This document shows positions 11,399 to 24,246 of a stretch of 64,000 nucleotides of DNA, one piece after another. The stretch is from assembly GCA_951217055.1 (NCBI GenBank), contig OX578280.1:620001-684000 (forward strand). The letters run 5' to 3'. A model generated the notes under the pieces. That model did not search any database, was not told the origin of the DNA, and saw only the letters and a program-made list of their open reading frames with translations. A program made the translations under genes and the position numbers. The stretch comes from Gerris lacustris (lineage: Eukaryota > Arthropoda > Insecta > Hemiptera > Gerridae). Positions within the stretch are counted from its first letter, which is position 1, and the number at the start of each line of letters is the position of its first letter.

Positions 11399-12695
11399 AA
11401 ACTAAATCAAATTGTTTCTTAAATTTAACTTGGCATATTTCAGGATACAACATTTGATCACTTCTAGAAAATGAGGACTTTCAAAAAGACGACAGAAGGA
11501 TATAGAAAGTACTCGAGACAAGTAATGTTAGAAAGCTGAGCGACAATTTAAATTACCTACCACCAGAATATAGCCATTATCAATAGCATGCTAAATTGTT
11601 ATATTTTTAAAATAATTTCCTTCTAATATTATAATATTATCGAATAGGGGGGGCATGGTGTAATAAAGATATAAAATAAATCACTGTTGAGGGCCAATAA
11701 AGAGAGTTGAATGCCGCTACCGTGTAGTGTAGCCCTACTCGCCTCTCCAGCGTTCACTTCACTTGTATCTCCGACTTTATCTCCATCGCAACCCAACATT
11801 CATCAAGTCTACACCCTCCTACTCCTACCACACTTCTCATCACGTCAGAACATTGCATTTAACTACATATATAGTATTGTATAAGTGCACATATATGTGT
11901 ATAGTATTATATCTGTAGTCTGTAGGTAACTCAGAGTAAATTATTGTCAGTAAATTGAACTTTGGAAAATTGACAGAGGAGCTATTTTGTTGGTTACTCA
12001 CTAAATACGCAATATCATTCTATCCATAAAGCTCTATATTGAAAATTATTAAATAAATATAATAGGGTAACCACGGAGAGGGTTTCGGGAGCCATCTAGA
12101 AGGGTTCGGGAACCATGTAAAGGGGTTCCGACTACTTCTCGGTTAGAAAGAAACGTTCACTGATAAAATTAAATCGTGCTAACTCAAAACAGAACAAAAA
12201 TTCAATAATTATTTGGGTCAAATGATATTATTTATTGGCTGGCAAGTTGTAAAATTCTAAGAGTGAACATAGAACTATAAGGGCAAGCTTTATAAACAAT
12301 ATATTATTTGTAATGGTTTTCATTTACGAGTTATTATTGTTGTTAATTCCTATAAATTTAGTCAATCAAAGCGTCAAATTGATTACAATCTGTTGATTAC
12401 TAACCTGAAGTAATGTTTAGTAGTTTATAAATTGTTGTCACTTCATATTTGATAATAATTATCGAATTTTAATATTTCATTCTTATTTAATTTCTTAAAA
12501 CGTTATCAATAAAAGTATATACTTTATATATGGAAGCCAAAAATAATAAATAATAGGTATTTATTGTAGGAATACAATAAGTTATACAATGATAATATTT
12601 GTAAAATACTTGGTGCACATTATTGATTGCATGTTCTCTGTGCTCTGCCCTTCATTATACTAGTGAGGAATCAGGGCAGATATATTGCCACACTT
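11399..12695. other. Gene-free AT-rich stretch
   Basis: No coding signal. A weak imperfect duplication (GGGTTTCGGGAGCCATCTAG / GGGTTCGGGAACCATGTAA) lies at 12079-12118. Confidence 0.4.
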
Positions 12696-12872
12696 TTAAT
12701 AATAATACGTACACCGTACACAATAATATGTGTACGTATAATATCCTGCGTATGATAATATGTACGTAAAATACCCTGCGTATAATAATTTGTAAGTATA
12801 ATATGTACGTATAATATCCTGGGTGTAATAATATGTACGTATAATATTGTACGTACAATAATATGTACGTAA
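12696..12872. repeat. Degenerate tandem repeat of ATATGTACGTATAAT
   Basis: The ACGTATAATAT block recurs about nine times with variable spacing and is partly palindromic (GTACGTAC). It explains the three Tyr/Ile-rich frames on the minus strand. Confidence 0.8.
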
Positions 12873-13684
12873 TAATAAATTTTTTCTGAGCAAATAATAA
12901 ACAAGTTCCTTATAAAAATTCTACACCAAACAGCTGCTTGCACATGGGCAACATTGCGTCACACGGAAATATATAAATGAAAGAAAACTTACTTGAGTGT
13001 GTGATAAGGACGATCTCAAGACAGCAACTATGATACCATGTCACGGCAACCCAATAATAAAACCAAATCCAGCAGTAACTCAATATTATATCGTATCCAC
13101 ACTTCTAATACAAATACTATTATGCGCTTGGTAAACGAGAAGTTATTTCATTTGTATAAGTATATCGGAGCAGTTGATAATTCGTAAAATGAAAATTGAT
13201 ATTATTTTTGATTTATTTTTCGGTAAAAAGTCTGGCGGAGGAGAGAAGCGAGAGGTAGAACGGACCGAGGACGGCTTGATACTGTCTCCTAACAGGCTCC
13301 AGATTTGACCTCACCTTGCCTGTACAGTCCCTTCCACAAACAACAGGACGCGTACACTCGCTGGTACCGTTAAACTGGCTCCCCTGCCCAGTGTAAGGGT
13401 GGGGAGATGCAACTCCCAGGTATTTTTTCTCTTTTCCTCGTTTGGCTACGCACCCTCCTGAAGATAAAGAAAGCAAGAAAGTCGTATTGTTCGGTACCAT
13501 ACCTTTTTTTATCGTTCACGATGCGACTTTTTTTTTACCAACAAAAATAGTGCGAAAAAAATAAGTTTAAATTCATATTTAATTAAGTAAATTATTTAAA
13601 CATTTAAAAAAAAAATATATATAATATAGATTGCAGATTATCAATTACACGGCGACTAAATACTTGTAGGTTTACATTAATTTG
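12873..13684. other. Gene-free; one unsupported 95-aa minus frame
   Basis: The minus frame at 13213-13500 has a GC-richer composition but no recognisable motif and no splice signals. Confidence 0.35.
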
Positions 13685-13692
13685 TTGTAAAT

Positions 13693-13867
13693 CAGTGGCG
13701 TAGCTAGGGCATTCCCCCACTCCCCCCCCCCAAAAAAAAAAAACTTTTTGAGTCCCTCGCCAAACAAAATTGATGAGAAAAAAACAAACCCTCTTGCTTT
13801 TAGAACTGCCCCCCCCCCCCCCCCCCCCCGCAATGCGAGCCCGCGCGGGCCCATAGTTACGCCACTG
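13693..13867. mobile_element. hAT-like MITE with 8-bp target duplication TTGTAAAT
   Basis: The inverted ends are CAGTGGCGTAGCTAGGG and CCATAGTTACGCCACTG. TTGTAAAT lies directly outside both ends (13685-13692 and 13868-13875), the hAT signature. Two poly(C) tracts are inside (one of about 25 bases). 175 bp, non-coding. Confidence 0.9.
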
Positions 13868-14195
13868 TTGTAAATGCGACGCAGGCAGATATAGAAAGGT
13901 TGTGTGATTAGGAAATTGCAGTTGGTAAGTTGAGCCTTCTAATCTGCTGCCGGTGAATATAACGCTAACATTGGTTTGTTTGACACCACTTCAGTGTTTC
14001 TTTAGAAACAGATTAATCGTCCTACTAGATTCAGCCTAACTTCGCACACAACCCTCTCCAGCTCTATTCTGAACGTGATTTTGTTGTTTTATAACAATTA
14101 TAAGGATAATAACAAAATCGCTAGCATTCTAGCATAACTTGTTTCGTAGCTCTTCATTGCTCAAAATTACACCTTAACAGGTAATTAACATTTTC

Positions 14196-14330
14196 CTGCC
14201 TCGGCTTCGCCTCTGCAGTAAATTTGTGTTTAGCCTATCCTCGCCTTCGGCTCGGAACTAAAACTTAAGAGACTTGTCAACAAAATTCCATTTTGCTGCC
14301 TAGTAACATAAATAATAATTATTGATTGAT
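14196..14330. repeat. Dispersed repeat family H, copy 1
   Basis: Shares CGCCTTCGGCTC and ATTCCATTTTGCTGCC with 54262-54390. Confidence 0.65.
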
Positions 14331-14350
14331 ATAGATCATACTTAAATAAG

Positions 14351-14814
14351 CAGGGGCGTATATGTTGGGGGGGGGGGGGGAGGGGGCCTTGTCCCCCTCC
14401 GAAATCATAAAAAATGTATAAATACATAAAAGTTGTTTTATGTTGTTTTACTGTAAACGTAATTTGAATGTACCAATCGACTACTACTACTAATGTCATA
14501 ATAATCATTTGCTAGTTTTTCGTTTTAATTCTCAAGTTTAACTCTCTTCTTTTTTTCTTTACCGCTGTGAGTCTGTGATTGTCGGAGATAATTGTCAGAC
14601 CTGGCAACAGACTAGACGTTAGCGAAACAATATTTGGGTAGCCGTATCTGTTGCAACCGTGGAGAAAAGCTTTTCCCCACAAGAAAAGTTTAAGAAGATT
14701 GAAAACGACCTACCTAAAGAATACTTCAACGGAAAGTAGGCCAACCCCCCCCCCCCCCCCCTTACAAACCTAAATCCTGGCCCCCTCCGAAATTTAAACC
14801 TTTATACGCCACTG
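14351..14814. mobile_element. hAT-like MITE
   Basis: The left end CAGGGGCGTATATG pairs with the right end TTATACGCCACTG. The flanks TAAATAAG and AAAATAAG match at seven of eight bases. A poly(G) tract lies just inside the left end and a poly(C) tract nearer the right. No transposase. Confidence 0.75.
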
Positions 14815-15063
14815 AAAATAAGTATAAGTGTACTTGCAAGTTATTTTTATATTTGACATGATATTGGAAAGAGACGCAAGCATTTAAATCATTTATGATT
14901 TTTATCACCTAGATGGAATTGCCAAAACCCTTTAAGCTGAAACAACATTCAGATGGAATTGCCTTTTGCACTGGATGTATTAGATGTAGTGGAACTTGCT
15001 AGGACAGGGGAGACTTGGCTAAAACAACGGTCTCACGTTTTCCGCGGGACTTGGCTTATATTT

Positions 15064-15415
15064 AGGGTTTCGGCTGTAAAACCAAATAAAGAAACCCTTA
15101 TAGTTTCATTCCCGTGTCTGTCTGTCACTCTGTACGGTTCCAATAACTTCTGAATCAAAAGAGATAATAACATGAAACTTTTCAGTGTTAAAGATCGTTT
15201 TGATGCGCTCACAGGGAAAATATAGAGAACCCAAAATTATCAGCTGTTCAAATCCAAAATGGCGGATACTTTTAAAAAATTTTGAGTGGTGTATCAAATA
15301 AAAGGTATTGTAGAGTAGATTACAAACATATAATAACACTTGTGGAAAGTGTTTAATTTCCCATTCCATTTTGTCAAAAAACATGAAAATTTGGCTTGAC
15401 CCCCCGACTAACTAA
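15064..15415 (+). repeat. Dispersed repeat family B, copy 1
   Basis: It shares GTACGGTTCCAATAACTT, ATCCAAAATGGCGGAT and ATCAAATAAAAGGTATT with longer reversed copies at 22600-23403 and 52405-53470. It ends at a poly(C) run. No coding capacity was seen. Confidence 0.8.
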
Positions 15416-16019
15416 TTTCATGTTGACAATACATACCAACGAAACCCTTTTCACGTGAGACTTCACGCACAACCAATTTATCTTACACGTGTGTTTTTGT
15501 TTGGATGACATATTTCACTGATCGCAATATAAAAAAAAAAATTAAAACTTGTAACAGTGGATGTGTTAATAATAACATATTTCTACAAATGATAAAATGA
15601 AAAAACGTGCAACATCAGCTTTGGATTTGAATGTTTTATATTGTTATAAGTAATCGGGAGGATTGCTTTTAGTAGATTTGTTGATGAAGTGATTTAGGTC
15701 AAACTAGTGTCATGTCCTGTTAGTGGTCGAGCAATAAGTAATTAGAGAATATATGTTTCACACTTGAAGGGAAACGTTTCTCCTCTCCATCTACCTGTCT
15801 ACACGTGTCTCATCTACCTGTCTACACGTGTCTCATCTTTACAGGAAAAGTCGAAATTGTTTACTATATGATTAACTTAAGTTATTTGTTTACATTGCCT
15901 TCGTGTCAGTGAATCTTACGAAACACGAGTAACGTCAGGCAACGTCTACCTTGTGCCTGACAACACGTCGTACCACAACATTTAGTCGTAAAATTAACAA
16001 AACAAGACTGAAACCGTAA
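15416..16019. other. Gene-free; contains a 24-bp duplication
   Basis: ATCTACCTGTCTACACGTGT occurs twice at about 15788-15837. Otherwise nothing. Confidence 0.5.
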
Positions 16020-16560
16020 AAAGTCGATCGGTTTCTTAAATAAGCCCTGGGTAAAGTCTCGGACTTATGAAGCCGTCCGAAGATCCAGCAACCGATAATC
16101 ACCGCCATGTTTATTTGTCAGAGTCGAATTTATTTCGGACAACACCGCGTCTCGACTGTTTCTTATCCGTAATTTACACGGTTTAAAAAAATTAGATTCG
16201 CAATTATATCGGAATTTATTAGCGATTCCAACAACGAGAAATCCCTTAATGACGCTTATTTATTTTACGAGAGCGTCCCGATAACAAACCGAAAGAGAAA
16301 CAGAAGCACCTGAGAAGCCAATTATACCTGCGAGAGTCGAAATGAAGTTGTATCGCTGTCAAATGTTTCCATAAATAAACAGACCAGAAGACTTCGCCGC
16401 CAGGCAACACTTCAAAAAAGTTTCCAATTTTTAATTGGTAGTTTGGGATCGTTGTTTATAAGTTTATACAGGATATGTTAAAGCGAAGAGAATCTGTATT
16501 TTATCGTTATAAAGGATTTAGATTATTGAAATGCGACGGGAGGATCTCCCTACATTTATA
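16020..16560. other. High-complexity non-coding block (possible regulatory DNA)
   Basis: Non-repetitive, moderately GC-rich for this window, no long open frame, and no similarity to the repeat families seen here. It sits directly left of the 41-bp array. A regulatory role is only an inference. Confidence 0.25.
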
Positions 16561-16583
16561 TTTTATTTGATGTAGCCCCCGTA

Positions 16584-18311
16584 GAATCGAAACGAAGAGA
16601 GGCTGTGTTAACCAGGGGAGTTGGGAATCGAAACGAAGAGAGGCTGTGTTAACCAGGGGAGTTGGGAATCGAAACGAAGAGAGGCTGTGTTAACCAGGGG
16701 AGTTGGGAATCGAAACAAAGAGAGGCTGTGTTAACCAGGGGAGTTGGGAATCGAAACAAAGAGAGGCTGTGTTAACCAGGGGAGTTGGGAATCGAAACAA
16801 AGAGAGGCTGTGTTAACCAGGGGAGTTGGGAATCGAAACGAAGAGAGGCTGTGTTAACCAGGGGAGTTGGGAATCGAAACGAAGAGAGGCTGTGTTAACC
16901 AGGGGAGTTGGGAATCGAAACGAAGAGAGGCTGTGTTAACCAGGGGAGTTAGGAATCGAAACGAAGAGAGGCTGTGTTAACCAGGGGAGTTGGGAATCGA
17001 AACAAAGAGAGGCTGTGTTAACCAGGGGAGTTGGGAATCGAAACGAAGAGAGGCTGTGTTAACCAGGGGAGTTGGGAATCGAAACAAAGAGAGGCTGTGT
17101 TAACCAGGGGAGTTGGGAATCGAAACGAAGAGAGGCTGTGTTAACCAGGGGAGTTGGGAATCGAAACGAAGAGAGGCTCTGTTAACCAGGGGAGTTGGGA
17201 ATCGAAACGAAGAGAGGCTATGTTAACCAGGGGAGTTGGGAATAGAAACAAAGAGAGGCTGTGTTAACCAGGGGAGTTGGGAATCGAAACGAAGAGAGGC
17301 TGTGTTAACCAGGGGAGTTGGGAATCGAAACGAAGAGAGGCTGTGTTAACCAGGGGAGTTGGGAATCGAAACAAAGAGAGGCTGTGTTAACCAGGGGAGT
17401 TGGGAATCGAAACGAAGAGAGGCTGTGTTAACCAGGGGAGTTGGGAATCGAAACAAAGAGAGGCTGTGTTAACCAGGGGAGTTGGGAATCAAAACGAAGA
17501 GAGGCTGTGTTAACCAGGGGAGTTGGGAATCGAAACAAAGAGAGGCTGTGTTAACCAGGGGAGTTGGGAATCGAAACGAAGAGAGGCTGTGTTAACCAGG
17601 GGAGTTGGGAATCGAAACGAAGAGAGGCTGCGTTAACCAGGGGAGTTGGGAATCGAAACGAAGAGAGGCTGTGTTAACCAGGGGAGTTGGGAATCGAAAC
17701 GAAGAGGGGCTGTGTTAACCAGGGGAGTTGGGAATCGAAACAAAGAGAGGCTGTGTTAACCAGGGGAGTTGGGAATCGAAACGAAGAGAGGCTGTGTTAA
17801 CCAGGGGAGTTGGGAATCAAAACAAAGAGAGGCTGTGTTAACCAGGGGAGTTGGGAATCGAAACGAAGAGAGGCTGTGTTAACCAGGGGAGTTGGGAATC
17901 GAAACAAAGAGAGGCTGTGTTAACCAGGGGAGTTGGGAATCAAAACAAAGAGAGGCTGTGTTAACCAGGGGAGTTGGGAATCGAAACAAAGAGAGGCTGT
18001 GTTAACCAGGGGAGTTGGGAATCGAAACGAAGAGAGGCTGTGTTAACCAGGGGAGTTGGGAATCGAAACGAAGAGAGGCTGCGTTAACCAGGGGAGTTGG
18101 GAATCGAAACGAAGAGAGGCTGTGTTAACCAGGGGAGTTGGGAATCGAAACGAAGAGAGGCTGTGTTAACCAGGGGAGTTGGGAATCGAAACAAAGAGAG
18201 GCTGTGTTAACCAGGGGAGTTGGGAATCGAAACGAAGAGAGGCTGTGTTAACCAGGGGAGTTGGGAATCAAAACAAAGAGAGTCTGTGTTAACCAGGGGA
18301 GTTGGGAATCG
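16584..18311. repeat. 41-bp minisatellite, 42 copies, with internal higher-order duplication
   Basis: The unit is GAATCGAAACGAAGAGAGGC followed by 21 more bases ending AGTTGG. Copies are nearly identical. The main variant is G or A after GAAAC; rarer marks are TGCGTT, CAAAAC and GAGGGGC. Units 23-31 and 34-42 share the same ordered variant string, so an 11-unit (451-bp) block was duplicated. There are no spacers and no coding frame across it. Confidence 0.97.
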
Positions 18312-18359
18312 TGAGGGATGTCAAAGTCTCGGTGAAACACGGCTCGCTGGCAGCTCTTC

Positions 18360-18780
18360 CACGTAAAATACAATTTTATTTTAAATCAAATTATAATTAT
18401 TATAAACTACGGGAAACAGACAGAGAAATACACTCCAGCGCTGGGATTTGAACCACAGGCCTCTATATTTCCGGTATAGCGCTCTACCAACTACGCTACG
18501 CAGGAGAATGATTTCCTCTGACGTTAATGATACCTTGTCCCGAATTTAAACTTTCAATTTTCCACAAATCTGAGAAGTCAACATTAATGATATAGATCTA
18601 GACCGAGAAATAACGCTTATAATTATAAAGTACCCAATTAGTACCTGTACCTAGTACAATCAATTAGAAATTTATATTTTACGATTTTGGTAGTATTCAT
18701 ACCACGGAAAGATTAAGTTTTAATTTAAATCAAATTATAATTATTATTAACTACGGGAAACAGACAGAGAAAAAAAAATA
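18360..18780 (-). mobile_element. SINE S1, reversed copy with flanking tail of a second unit
   Basis: Read on the minus strand it gives tail, body, tRNA-like head (about 18433-18508, B box GGTTCAAATCC) and tail, the same order as 1-465. It abuts the right end of the 41-bp array. Confidence 0.85.
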
Positions 18781-18837
18781 CATTAAAAAAAAGAATTATC
18801 CTAAATCAAATTATAATTATTATTAGCTAACGGAAAA

Positions 18838-18955
18838 CTGGAGTCTATTTTTCTCTGTCTGTTTCCCGTAGTTAATAATAATTATAATTTGATTTAAATT
18901 GAAACAATCTTTCCGTGGTATGAATACTACCAAAATCGTAAAATATGAATTTACA
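18838..18955 (+). mobile_element. 5'-truncated SINE S1 in opposite orientation
   Basis: Starts within the tRNA-like part (CTGGAGTCTATTTTTCTCTG) and runs through the tail. It forms an inverted repeat with the copy ending at 18780. Confidence 0.85.
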
Positions 18956-20410
18956 ATTTTATGCTCTTTTAAGTCGAGGTGTGTTGACTAATCTGGATTC
19001 CAAGTCGGACTGTAGTGGGACAGGCCAGATAGAAATCTAAGGGATTAAGCACCCTTCAGCTTTTGACTTGGATTATATTCACCCTTCGGGGGGGGGGGGG
19101 GGGCTGCACTTCTTCCATAGGCTCCAGACACTTCATTCTGGTCGTAATTATGCTTTTTATACATTTACTTTCACTTTAATAATGTTATATATTGTTGAAA
19201 TACAGACGAATACAATTGTTCTGTTTGCTTTCTCTTTACATATTTGTTTGTCAGGTGGTTTGTTCCTCACTTTAACTCTAGAAAGGCAAACCACTAACAA
19301 CAAGAAACAGTTCATTTATATTCATTTTTTACATATTTTATGTTACTTTAATATTAAAATGAAAAAAATATAATCGTATACTACTAGCATTCGCCCCGAA
19401 TGCTAGTAGAATAAAAATAGGATTTGTCTGAAGAGATGTAAGAGGAGTGTATAAAGATGTTTTTCCAAGTCTAATAATGGCATTTCGGCTTTATTATTCA
19501 ACACGAGGTTGTATTTTGAGGGACCGACAGATTCATAGAAGGCACGATTCCAAACACACCGAATCCGTTGGAAACCGATCCGTCGGTACACCCACATTTT
19601 TCCGTAATTAACCGAATCGAATGACCGATGGATTTCCTTCCCAATTAGAGCGACGTTTCCGAAGCCACTGGCCGCTCGCCGAAACACCGGCCGATCGACG
19701 TGACTCCATAGAGTACCTCATCACTGCATTCCTTCGGACCTGCCCCCGAAGACTTGCCCCGACGGACAACACTCGACCACAACGCACGGAATCCTGACTA
19801 TCCAGGTCCTTAGACCCGCATCCTCCAAGTCTTCTGCCGGAGCTTTATCTTCCGATTCGTTTTTGCCGAGGAAAAATAATAGGCTTTTTACTGGTCTTAT
19901 ATTACTTTGCTTTGTAAGTTTCATCGCACATTTCCGTTTCCCCAATTTTGAACCACTTCCCGTGATTCAATCTTCCTCAAATTTTGCACATAGATACAAC
20001 TAAGGTGAAGAATACTGAAACCAAAAAAATAAATAAAAAAATTGTTGAAAATAAGACCAGTTTTGAAAAATAGCATTTTTATATTAATTATTATTACGTA
20101 TCAAAACTAATTGCTCTATCTTGTGACATTTCTTTTATTTTTGTTTACCTTTAAATTCTTTAAACTCAAAGGAAAATCGACATCAAAAAAATTATATTTA
20201 CGTATCACTAATTGCTTTTTGGTTAATTTTTACATTAAATATTGTTAATAAATATATTAATAAATGTATTATTAATAATATTATTAAATATGGCTAGTTA
20301 TTTTCCGATTTTTTTTTCATAATAAACAATAAGAGAGAAACAAGGTAAACAAAAGTAGAAATAACCTTTTATCAAGTTGGTACTAACGCAGTTTCGTTAT
20401 TTTGAAGTTA
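18956..20410. other. Gene-free; poly(G) run and an unexplained complex block at 19440-19960
   Basis: A 17-base poly(G) lies at 19089-19105. 19440-19960 is high-complexity with two minus-strand frames (94 and 74 aa) that match nothing I know and lack splice signals. The rest is AT-rich. Confidence 0.35.
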
Positions 20411-21530
20411 TACACAAGAGTTTGCCAATCAGTGCGGCACATAGCTTCCTCGCGTATTCGACTATAGTTTAGCTTTACTGCACATTATCGCCTAATTTAA
20501 TTAATTTTTCCCCTCCTTTTATTTTAAATCTGTCAAAATTGTTTGGATTTTTTTCACGAATAAAAGTATCAATTTAGGAATATTTATTGTGTACATAATA
20601 TGGTTGGTTAAGACGGTTGATAATAATTATTAAGTGGGTTATACCTTCGACAAACCATCAACATTTCTTTTTTTTAAATCTTTTGTTTTTTTTTTTTTTT
20701 TTTCATAGGGGATGTTTAATGTGAATGATATATAGCTGTTAATAAATAAAACTTTGTGCGAGTATGGAATAGTAAGCAACATGTGAAACTAAGAGACGGC
20801 ATCAGTTAGCAGCGGTCCGTTGTCATTCTAGACCATGTCCAGTCTCTAAACAGGTATCTTTCTCTTTGTTTTTCTATAAAAACCCATTAAATCAAAATTA
20901 CCCATGAAAAACCACGCCATTATTTTGATTTTTAATAATTTAAAAACAACTATTGCTTCCGAGCTTACCGAAGGTAACGGAAGCATTGTGTTCACTTTTG
21001 AGAACGAAAAACTTTTATGCCTCCGATTTCAAAAATTCCAAGACAGAAATCCGTTTCTGACATCAGGAAACATTTTTGGTCTCGTGTCTGTCTGTATGTC
21101 GGTCTGTGTGTCCGCGAATTATGAAACGTGCGACGATAACTCTTAAGTTATCGTCGCACGTTTAAATATCGACCAATTTTGATGAAATTTGGTAGACATG
21201 TTCATTTTACCAATGCTCAGGACGAGTTCGTTGGACAAGTTATCCGTCCAAGCGTTCACGAGTAACGCTCGCGTAAACGTGAACTTTAAATTTAAAATTG
21301 GAATTTTAGGTCGGGGAAAAATTTTAACTTCATCTATTATATGAGACAAACATTTTTTTCAAATACAATTTTTTAGTAACTCCAACAGCGACACCGCTAT
21401 GAAGTGTTAAAGATCGCAAAAACTATTAATAGTTTTTACAAAATAAACAATAAAGTAATGTAACAATAATTGTTATAGTACATGATAGGATGCGAGGAAG
21501 CTATGTGCCACACTAATTGGCAGTCTATTT
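20411..21530 (+). mobile_element. Family A copy 2 with an inverted terminal partner
   Basis: The family A body lies at 20955-21530. Its end GCGAGGAAGCTATGTGCC is matched by the complement at about 20415-20455, so the whole 1.1 kb can be read as one TIR element. No transposase, and no clear target duplication. A 40-bp hairpin is inside (21124-21163). Confidence 0.6.
21124..21163. repeat. Perfect 17-bp-arm hairpin in family A
   Basis: AAACGTGCGACGATAAC, six-base loop, then its exact complement. Other family A copies have a simple continuation here, so an inverted duplication is private to this copy. Confidence 0.9.
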
Positions 21531-22600
21531 TTAACTGCTCTAACTCACAACGGACGGATTTCAATGAGCAGCTTGCCGTATTCTACGGTTGTTTTCGTTT
21601 CGTCTAACTTGCTACAGCCCGGACTTCCGAAAGGAGAAATTACCTATATTTTATTATCTTTTTTAATACAAAAATATCTCGGGCCGGAGGCATTTAGGAA
21701 TTAAAAACATTTTGAAGTGGACACAGCCGTGGTACATTTACATAATGGTGGCTTCTTTCTCGATTCCAGTTTGGTTGCTCGGCGAGTTTCGAATGCTCTA
21801 AATTCCGACGGCACTTTCTTCTGGGCCTCACAACTAGGAATTTCTTTCTCTTTTCTTCACTTTCAAAGAGAAGCTAACAAATCACCAGTTTTAAAAAATA
21901 AAATACTTTAGACCTCCCATCGGTAGTTTGGCTTCGTGTCCTTGTATTGCCGATTTATATTTTTTCAAAGCTACAATGTCCGGAGTTCTAAGTTTTTACG
22001 CCACCTCAAGGTGTTCTCTTTTTTGAGGTTTATTTTCGGAAGTGTATTTTATCGGTGCGAGTTAAGGGGCTCGGAGGACGGCGCATATGTTAGAATGGGA
22101 ATGAGAGAGACACGGTACAAATGTCCGGGGAGGCGGCTGGATCCGATATGCAAATAAGCCGTGGGTAAGACGAGGAGCTCAAGGTAGTTAGTAAGACAAG
22201 CAGGGAGGGTCCCCCCTCCTCGTCCCAAGACATTTAAAAATACCTTTAACATAATAATAGACTACAATGTAGCACTTGAAGCACTAGACATTTTTTTAAC
22301 TCGTGTACCATTATATTCGGTAGCTGTCGAATGCGACATTTATTCCTTGAATTGCATTTTAGAAGTTTGTTGAAGATTACTTTTGTTTTTAAGTCTCTTT
22401 TCTCTTCAATGAAGAGTGAGGTTCGCGCCATGACGACGGGGTTAAATCATATCAATATGGAAGTAATCCGGATCGGGAGTTATGGAGTAACACAGTACTG
22501 GTATGCAGTAATACTGATACTGATAATTTCTTCGAAAGCTCGTGCCAACCAGGCACGGCGGAACAATCTTAGACCAGGAGGGTAAAATCTTGAAAAGTGA
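21531..22600. other. Gene-free complex block
   Basis: Short frames on both strands (60-84 aa) overlap each other and show no family resemblance. Composition is unlike the AT-rich repeats nearby. Confidence 0.3.
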
Positions 22601-23403
22601 TGTAGGCCTACGGGGGGGAGAGGGGGGGTCTGGAATACCCCCCCCCCCCCCCCCCCCCCAGCAAACGGGGGGTCTGGGGTCCTCCCCCAGAATATTTTGA
22701 AGCTAATTAATACAATTTAACCCATTTTAAGCAGTTTGTAGCTGTAGTTTTATTAAAAAGTGAAACTATTTGACAAAATGGTATGATAAATTAAACACTA
22801 CCCACAAGTGTTATATTAATTTGTAAACTACTCTTCAATACCTTTCATTTGATATCCCACTCAAAATTTAAAAAAAAAATTGTTTCCACGTGACAGGAAT
22901 TCGCCGCCATTTTGGATACCCAGTAAATCAGATCAAATTGCTAATCTTATTTTTTCTATGGCCCACCAGACCGCACATTTAGCATATTTTTCTATATTTT
23001 TAGTAACAATGGAAATACGATTTTAAGGAGGGGGGGGGGCACGCAAAATGTCGATGTTTTTTGACAAAATGGCGCCGAAAATTAAATAGCTTCCCTAAGT
23101 GGTATATATTTTTGTAATCTTCAACCCCTTTCATTTGATACCCCACTCAAAATTATAAAAAAATAATTTTTTTTTCGCATGACTTGAGTTATCCGCCATT
23201 TTGGATTTGAACAGCTGATAATTTTGAGTTGGCTATATTTTTCCTGTGTGCGCGTCAAAACGATCTTTAATACTGGAAAGTTTCATGTTTCTATCTCTTT
23301 TTATTCAAAAGTTATTGGAACCGTACAGAGTAACAGACAGATAGACACATGAACGAAACTATAAGGCTTTCTTTTTTTGGTTTTACCAATGAAACCCTAA
23401 AAA
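22600..23403 (-). repeat. Dispersed repeat family B, copy 2
   Basis: Reversed relative to 15064-15415. It contains TTTTGGATTTGAACAGCTGA and the CGTACAGAGTAACAGACAG block. The left edge holds adjacent poly(G) and poly(C) tracts (22614-22660) that could fold on each other. The internal motif TTTCATTTGATA occurs twice, so the unit itself is a two-fold repeat. Confidence 0.75.
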
Positions 23404-24246
23404 TGATTATGTTCGATATTTAATATGTGAACACGAGCCTCCTGTTTCAAGGTTTTCCTTCTTGGAGGCTCTTTTGATTTTGATATTAATTTGTTAAATT
23501 CTAGTTATTTATTTAAGCAATTGTAATTTATAATTATTTTATGCGAATTTGTAAATGTTTTAAAATAAAAATAATAAAATAATAATAATAAAAACAAAAC
23601 AAATGTGACAAGATTTTTTCCGGGATGGATTTGAATATTGTTTCATTTACATGCAGTCATTTTATATAACATTAATTATAAGATAGTCGTAAAGTCGTAA
23701 TATTTGGTGATATGTACGCAGCGCCGGCGCTACGCACAGGCGGAGCAGGCGGCCGCCTGTGGCGGCCAAATTCAGGGGGCGGCCGATGACACCCTCAGTT
23801 TATTTTTATATTATAAATTGAAAAACAAAATCTATAGTAGCAAAACGATAATAATGTGCGTAACCCCCGTACTGAGTAGGCAGATAGAGATGGAACCCTA
23901 GTAATAACACCCCTAGACATTACCTTATCAGGTGCTGTTTTAGTTAGTAGCCGAGCTAATCGTATTTCGGGTTTAATTCTCGGTTACACCGGTGTTATTT
24001 CTTTTTATTCCTAAAAATAAATATCGGCTGTCTTTGCTATTATATGAGTACATATTATATTTATCTATGTATGTATTTTTCTTTCTCTCGTAACCCTCCT
24101 TAAGTCTTTTCCATTACACCTCATATTTTTTTTTATTTAATCACTTAACTCTTTTCTTACTCCTTGTTATATTTTCTACCCTTCCCTTAATTTGTTAATT
24201 TTTATAAGTACATTATGTATCTCTCTTAATCCTAAAATAAAATAAA

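Noticed and set aside
16584..18311. CRISPR-like regular array
   Set aside because: Units are contiguous 41-bp repeats without unique spacers, and the context is eukaryotic.
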